Positions 57,401-64,000 of a stretch of DNA of 64,000 nt are shown here, in pieces (position 1 is the first letter of the stretch; each line of letters begins with the position of its first letter). The stretch is from Brachionus manjavacas (lineage: Eukaryota; Rotifera; Eurotatoria; Ploima; Brachionidae). The notes beneath the pieces are model-generated. The model worked only from the letters and a program-made list of their open reading frames with translations. It was not told where the DNA came from and did no database searches. Location of the stretch: assembly GCA_019054805.1 (NCBI GenBank), contig JAHQIY010000006.1, forward strand, positions 1,860,001-1,924,000, read 5' to 3'. A program made the translations under genes and the position numbers.

Positions 57401-60220
57401 CAATTTTGGTAAACTATGAAGACGACAAGGTTCAAGAAGGCCAACAGATGAAAATTTTTGTCCAAATTGTAGATGCAAGTGGAAATTTTATTCAGTCAAA
57501 TTATTTTAAATTGATGAATTTGGAGGCTAAAATAGACAGTGATTTATCTTTGTTTAAAATCGAGTCTTCAAATGAACTAGCCGAGCCGGAAAATACCGGA
57601 CTATATATCCTAACTGGACTCAAGCCTGGTTTTGTAAATATTAGATTCGAGGCCAAATCAGATAGTAATATCATAAAGAGCACAGAAAAAACTATAGAAA
57701 TATTTGGACCGATTCGAGTTGAGCCAAAGATGGTCGAATTGATTTTAGGCACAGATTACCAAATTAAATATACTGGTGGTCCTGTGCTAGCTCGAGACAT
57801 GAACATCAAATTTGAAATCATGGATGATAATAAACTTATAGAAATAAACCAAGTTGGCCTAGTTAAAGCGACCGCTTTGGGCACTTGCCATGTTAGTGTA
57901 AAATTTACCAATACGAAAAAATTATACACCCAAGACTCGGTTGAGTTCAGAATAGTTGAAGCAAAATTTGTCAAAATTCGCTCACCATTGACTTCTGTAA
58001 AATCAGGAAACAAATTTCCTTTGCACATTTTGCTTAACAATTTGAATCCTTTTTATTTTGCTACCTCGAAAAACATCCAATACAAATGGTCAGTGAATGA
58101 TGTGGCACTAGCTGAGATACTGAGAAATGATGGTTTCAGTGTGCATTTTAGAACTAAAGAACCTGGCCTATTGAAGATTTCAGTGACTGTTTTTTACATG
58201 GAAAAAGAATTCTCGGATTCCGTGGAAGTGAAAATATTTGCACCAGCAATTTTTTCCAATTTTGATGCACAAGTTCCACCAGATAACATAATTTTGGTCA
58301 CTGCTAGAACTTTGCTCCAATTGAGAACAAATTATGACTCGCTCAGCTCGGAAATAAAGTATAGCCTTCAGTTTGGAATGGAAGAAAATGAATGTTCTGG
58401 TTCCAAAGTTCAAATTTCGAGCGATGGCCTGCTTAAGATATCTGACACAAAAACAGAATGCTATGTAGGACTTCAAACTAGGGTTCAGTTCGAATCAAAG
58501 AGTGAAGTTTTAAATTATCTCATTAAAGTAAAAGAAATCAGCTACAGAATGATTGAATTTGATGACCAAAAAATAAGTGTAAGCTACCATGACAATCTTG
58601 GCGATGAGTTTTATGCGGTCTTCACAAAAAATTCGCTCACCACTAACCGCAACGATTTGGTTGATATTTTTTTCCTAAATCAGAACATATTTGGAACCGC
58701 TGGAAGCATTAGTTTTTTGACCAAATCCAAAGACAATTCGTTTCAAATGCGAAGATCAAACGATGGATTTTTGCTAATGGAGCTGTCTGCCAACTACCAG
58801 AGTGACTTTATTGGTCTTGAGACAAAATATTTGTCTCAAAGAGTCCAGGAAAAATACATTGGGGACCTAATTTGCAATCACACAGCCCAATCAAGCCCAA
58901 TTATTAAATCAGTTAAGACCTCTTGTTGCTATATTGGCGTGGCTTTCGGACCTGGCAGTATCATTTTGGACAATAATAGAGAATATTTGGTCCGGGATTT
59001 TGACAGAGTTTATTTCTTGAGTAGAAAAATTGGAAAAATTTAATTTTAAATTTTTACTAAATTTTTATTTAGATGAAAATGATATTTTGACAAATGCACA
59101 AAAGTTCCACTACAGCCAGAAATCTAGTAATTTCGTAGAATTCACAGCTAATCCGGACAAAACAGGTGCTGAGTGTGGTAACGAATTTGAGTGCGTGTTC
59201 ACAGCCGACTTGAGTCCATTTGATTGTCAAGCTAGTTTGTATAACGCCAAAAATGAGCACATAAATCACCTGGACCGGTTGATTAAAACCGAGGTCTCTT
59301 TTAAAAATAAAAATTGGATTTGCCAAATTAATTTTGAGCCTAGCTCGGACAGTGAGCTGTACGACTTGATGTCAAATTATTTGGACAAATCTAGCAGACT
59401 AAGTCAATTGGACCAAGAGCCAAACAAAATCAAAATTGATGTTAAATCAAAAAATGAATTCTCAGATCTGACAGACTCCAAATCTCATATTTTTAAATTT
59501 GTACCTGCTTTTAGTGTAAAGACAAAAATTATTGAACTACCTCTTAGTGGAAATTCTCACTCAAATTTGGTCATCAAAACGGCCAGTTTTACAAAGCCCA
59601 ATTTGATAGTAAGCACCAATGTACCGAGTCTGATTCGAATACAGGAAATGAGTGCTAAAGACTTCACCATCATCTTTGACATAGAAAAAATCGATTCGAG
59701 ATTAAATTTGGATGAGTTTGTACAAATCTTACAGATAAACAATGGCAATTTGTATGTTCAAGTATTGGACACTTTAACTCAGCAAGTTGAGCAAATACCA
59801 ATTAAGTTTGGCTCAGCGGACTTGTCTGTTTTAGACAGCTATAAAACTGGGAAATTTTTAGATAAAACAAAATCGCTGTTTTCATTCACTCCAAATGCCA
59901 TGACACAATTTTTGCTTTTTCTTTTACTAATTTTCATCTGCATTTTACTGTATTACAAGCTGAATCCACCAGCACCAACTTATGCGCCCACACTGCACAA
60001 ATCTCCACACAGTCCGGTAAATAGGCCGTCTAGCATGAGCAGCTTTAATCCACATCAGTATTTTACGCAAAGTATTAATTCTTCTCCTTCTCAACGGCCC
60101 GGAGTTGGAACTCCATTCACTGCAAGCTTCGATTCTGACCAAATGGCTCCTGAGTCAAGGCTTTTTTCGACTAATACGAACGAATCGTATTTAAGTCATA
60201 GGACTCCTCTGAGAAATTGA
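54466..60220 (+). CDS. NUP210: NUP210/gp210 nuclear pore membrane glycoprotein (2 exons)
   Basis: Exon 1 is 54466-59020 and exon 2 is 59073-60220; the single 52-bp intron is GT-AG and keeps phase. The product is about 1,900 residues, as in human (1,887). A signal peptide (residues 1-20) is followed by the conserved YRLNVPKILLPF, FTWSSSRPDVVSI, LEDSPESLTAEALDSE, FEWKVFN and HKILIEGLKTGSA, all close to vertebrate gp210. The rest is a long chain of immunoglobulin-like repeats facing the perinuclear space. One membrane segment (about residues 1798-1815, FLLFLLLIFICILLYY) is followed by an 85-residue Ser/Pro-rich tail (SPHSPVNRPSSMSSF) facing the pore. NUP210 forms the luminal ring of the nuclear pore. 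The near absence of introns is striking beside its neighbours. Confidence 0.95.
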
Positions 60221-63200
60221 TCTAAGTTTATTTTTATGTTTAATCCATTTTGAAGACTTGTTTTTGTTTATTTTAATTTTTTTTGTTGAGAAATGACTGA
60301 CTATACTTAAAAATTAAAAGTTAATAAAGTAAATTTCAAATTAAGTTTTTTTAAAATTTATTCACAAATTAAATTTTGAATTAATGAAAAAAATTTTGAT
60401 TCATTAAAAGATTTTTAAAAAATGAAAGAATTACTTCTTTCATTTTTGGAAAAAATTAAAAGATTATGGCATATCCACTTTGCTATGGTCGTATAGGAAA
60501 ATAATGCTTTTTAGTTGAAGACATTTGATGATAAATAATAAAGCCTTAAAAGCCTGATAACCCATACTTAACTAAATTTGGTCAAAGGCCGGCTTTCTTT
60601 TAGCATACATAAGAGGTTTTTATTTTAGGCCCTAGTTGAACTTATCAACAAATTTAAAAAAAATAAGAACAAAATCAATTCATGACACACTATTATGAAA
60701 AAAACAATAATATTTTTATATTTTTGTAACAAATTAATAGTGAATATAGCTTGATGTTAACTTTTTAACCTTTTTTGGAATAAATCGATTTCAAATATAA
60801 TAAATTGATAAGAAATGAAATTGATTTAATACTAAATTATTTATTTTGTTAGTGTTGAGACATTTAGTACTCAATTATTTAATTAAGACCTATACTATTT
60901 TATGTTTTTGTTAATCTGAATGGATCTAAGATTTCTTCAGATCAAAAAAAAAAAATAAAAAAATGAAAAAAAAAAATAAAAAAGACCTGTACTTTTTATC
61001 ACTAATTTAACTTATATATATATTTTTTTGATATATTCATAAAAAATTGAATCTCAGGCTATATTTGGATAAAGCATTCTTGGGAATCAAGCCTTAAAAG
61101 CTTAAATTCTATTTTTTCCGCTAAACGTCGTCGAAAAAAAAAATTTTAATTCCTCAAATAGTTCAAAAATTACTCAATTTAATTTATTTAAAAAAATATT
61201 TTTTTTATTAGAGATAAATTTAGTAATTCTATATCAATTCTATTAATTATGTTAATTTTAGTAAGAAAAATTCTATAACTATTTACAATTGATTTATATT
61301 TTTTTGAAGTATTTGATTTAGAATTGATTTTTTTCGAAATGCTTTGAAAACAAGATTTTATAGTAAATTTTTCAATTGTACGTTATTTATTTATTTGTTT
61401 ATCTGTGCCGAGCTATTGCTCTTTCCGAATAAAATTGAAAAAAAATAAATTAAAAGAAAAAAAGATAAATAAGTGTTGACTGAGAATATTAAAAAGATGG
61501 AAGAGAATGTCAATTATGTCTCAAAGTAAATGAACTCATCAAATATTCTGAAAAGAAAACCAATACAATGCTTTCCGAAGAGTATCTTTGCTCAGCTTTG
61601 TCAAAATAATATTTAAATTACATTTAATTTTATTTAAATATCATATATATGAATATAAACTTAACTGAGTATTATTGAATTAATAAATAAGAAAAAAGTG
61701 TTTGTTTCGAAATTTTGTAAAATAAATGATTTTGATCAATTTTATTTTGACAGAAAAAATTCAAACTGAATTTTTCAACATCATGCAAATCGTCACGTGA
61801 TATGTTTTATTTATCAGGTAAAAGAACTCTCCAAGGACTTTAAAATCATTATTTATTAAATTAAAAATGAGAAGTTTGGCTTAGAGAGAAGCTTTTCGGA
61901 AGAGACTTCACACCATACGAAATCGGCAATTGTCAAGCACTTAAAAAGAAATCGCACAAAGTACAATCTACCATGCAATCTCCTGATTTTCGATTCAAAA
62001 CTTGACAATGTGATATTTTAGTACAAAAAGGAAAAATTTAAATATTTTTATTTATTAGAGAAAAACGGTTTTAATAAAGTAAAATGTTTTAAAATTTGAT
62101 TATGATTGAGACCAAGTCCAAGCTAAGAAAAGTTGGACTGGCAACGTTTTTTCTTTAATAATAAAAAAATTGTTTTCATGATGCAAAAAAACAAAACGTG
62201 TTTAATTTTTTTAACGATAACTTTAGCATCGCCCGGTGTTAGGATTTAAAAAAATAAATTTTATTACTTAATAAATGAAGTTAGATAGATATAAAATTAT
62301 TAATTTGGCTTTTTTATTGCATCAAGCTTGTTAAAGATAAATTTTCAAGATTTTTAAGAGATTTTTAAATACCGGTAAATTTAACTATCTAAAAGAAATG
62401 CTAAACAAAATAATGAAATCAACAGACCCCTTTTCAAAAGTTAAAACAAAAAAACTGACCTATTGATTAACAATTCATTCCATGGACAATTTTTTCGAGA
62501 AAAAGAAAATTGCATTATGAATTTTCATAAAACCTTCCAAATTTTAGAAAATCAAAATTCTTTTTCATTAATTTAAATTGATAAAATTGAACTTTTTAAA
62601 CTTTGATGATGAAACAACACAAAATGAAATATGTTTTACTAAATTCAACAAATAAAAATTAATTTTAATTAAAAGGAAAATATTCATAATTAAATAAACT
62701 ACCAATATTTAAAGATTTATCTATTTTCTGTCTCTTTGATCTATTCAAAGAAATAAATTTTTTTGCAATTTTTAAATTTATTTTATTTAAATGTTAAAAT
62801 TGTTTATTAAACATATTATCCAGATAAAAATTTGAGGACAGGTGTGATTTACAGTTCAAGGTGTTCTAGGTGGCCTTTTTCTTTCAGTAAACTATGTGAC
62901 AGCAAAATTTCAAATTAAAAAAGTTTTTAAGTTTTTATTAGAAGCTTAAAAGCAGTAAATATTCTCTACATTTTTCAATAAGTAAAAAGATTTTTATTTC
63001 TTGGTAATTTTAAATTTAATTTTTTAATTAAAACTTCAATTTTTTCTTATCATTAACGATTTATCTAGTTTTTTACGATAAAAAATGAAAAGTAAAGTTT
63101 GTGGACATTTTCATGAGCCTTAATAAAGCCATCAAGCATTTAAAATTTTGTCAAATTATCACAAGAATCGTTTATTTATTTTAAAAAAATGAAAAAAAGG

Positions 63201-64000
63201 TTTACTCTAAGTATTTTGCTTAAAAACCTAATTCTAATATCTATTTTAAAAATTTACCAAAGAGTATTTTGATTTTGATATTAATATTTATTTACAATTT
63301 TAGATTATGCTTTAACTATAAAGTTATTTAATTCTTCGCGAACAAGTTAAGTAAATATGAATCCTTACTTAGCAAAATCAACGAAAATTTTTCTTTAGCT
63401 CAAATAACAATAAAAAGGAAAACATGACGCTAAAAGTTTTAAATGAACTTGTTTTTTTTCAAATAAAAAATCTGAAGAAAGTCATGAGAAAAAAATCCTT
63501 AAAACATAACATAAAACCACTGATTGATCAAATAAAACTTTTTATTCAAATAAAATAAAAATGACCTTTATAGAAAAAATACAGAATTTTTTTTATTTTA
63601 AAAAGTTGATATTTTTTTATGAACAAAATTCGACAACAAAACAAAGAATCTTATGGCCATAAATCACTTTAAAGCGAACAACCCTTATGGAATCAATATA
63701 ATAAAGCTCTTATTTCTAATTATTTATCAATGACCAATTTAAAAAAATATTTGTTATTTTTAAAATATTTATTTCAAATTATTCTTTAAAAATAATCAAC
63801 TTTTTTAATACCATGATTTTCGAGTCTCACGCAATCCTTTAAAATTTTTTTATCCATTTTAAAATTTAATATTCTAAATTTTAATTAAAAAAAGGGATAT
63901 TGATGGACGAGTTTAAGGGCCATCCGTTTCCGGAACTAGCTTTTCATTTATAATATAACAAAAGAATAAGTATAATTTTTCATCTTAAAAACAACAAAAA
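60221..64000. other. Long AT-rich region without a recognisable gene
   Basis: No gene was found on either strand. The first about 100 bases probably hold the NUP210 3' end (AATAAAG-like signal near 60325). Weak transposon traces lie at 61490-62040. The rest is AT-rich with many poly-A/T runs. Confidence 0.5.
61490..62040 (+). pseudogene. Possible hAT-like BED zinc-finger remnants
   Basis: One frame gives ECQLCLKVNELIKYSEKKTN with TMLSEEYLC, spaced like a BED finger (C..C, then ...N...L). Further on, SFSEETSHHTKSAIVKHLKR is similar (T..I..HLKR). BED fingers head many hAT transposases. The pieces are short and damaged, so this is tentative. Confidence 0.3.

Noticed and set aside
54717..60142. 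Several minus-strand ORFs of 60-118 residues
   Set aside because: All are antisense to the long NUP210 frame with no family resemblance.
63880..63960. Slightly GC-richer stretch near the right edge
   Set aside because: No open frame, splice site or repeat partner could be recognised.
1..64000. CRISPR arrays, bacterial operons, riboswitches, ribosome binding sites
   Set aside because: The window is eukaryotic nuclear DNA; no regularly spaced repeat-spacer structure was seen.

Overview
This is an AT-rich eukaryotic (animal) nuclear window. Coding genes are broken by many short GT-AG introns of about 40-75 bp, with poly-T acceptors, and the sequence between genes is packed with decayed transposable elements. 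The gene set (MIOS, NEK10, NELF-A, NUP210, CKS, an SLC35D-type transporter) is typical of metazoans. Very low GC, tiny introns and a heavy load of MULE, hAT, pogo, Tc1, gypsy and Jockey/CR1-like remnants would fit a monogonont rotifer such as Brachionus. That assignment is inference; another AT-rich small invertebrate is possible.

Layout. 0-1.2 kb: 5' end of an LTR retroelement on the minus strand (LTR, primer-binding site, spliced leader, partial membrane protein running off the edge). 2-3.1 kb: a single-exon exostosin-like glycosyltransferase (-). 3.5-5.5 kb: a dead Ty3/gypsy copy with a MULE-type MITE inside it. 6.8-8.5 kb: a complete nine-exon SLC35D-like nucleotide-sugar transporter (-), bracketed by two direct repeats of about 0.5 kb. 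9.8-18.1 kb: MULE, non-LTR, hAT and Tc1-like fragments, an unknown three-exon gene with one in-frame stop, and a broken exostosin copy. 18.5-29.8 kb: MIOS (+), 12 exons, with two introns swollen by transposons. 31.4-31.8 kb: a tiny CKS gene (-) whose first coding exon is 4 bases long. 32.5-44.8 kb: NEK10 (-), 11 exons, with several foldback elements in its introns. 45.1-48.6 kb: NELF-A (-). 49.2-52.9 kb: MULE, MITE and non-LTR fragments. 54.5-60.2 kb: NUP210 (+), two exons. 60.2-64 kb: AT-rich sequence with only weak hAT-like traces.

The genes do not form a pathway. MIOS is a GATOR2 subunit of amino-acid/TORC1 signalling, NEK10 a protein kinase, CKS a CDK accessory subunit, NELF-A a promoter-proximal pausing factor, NUP210 a nuclear-pore membrane ring protein, and SLC35D a Golgi/ER sugar-nucleotide carrier. 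The most unusual content is in the mobile elements: two GC-rich hAT-type MITEs with perfect 8-bp target duplications and dense GGCGGTC motifs; foldback elements whose only coding content is an AT-hook-like transposase tail; and a TRIM-like element nested inside a foldback. All exon joins were checked by hand for reading phase and for agreement with remembered family sequence; no search could be run.
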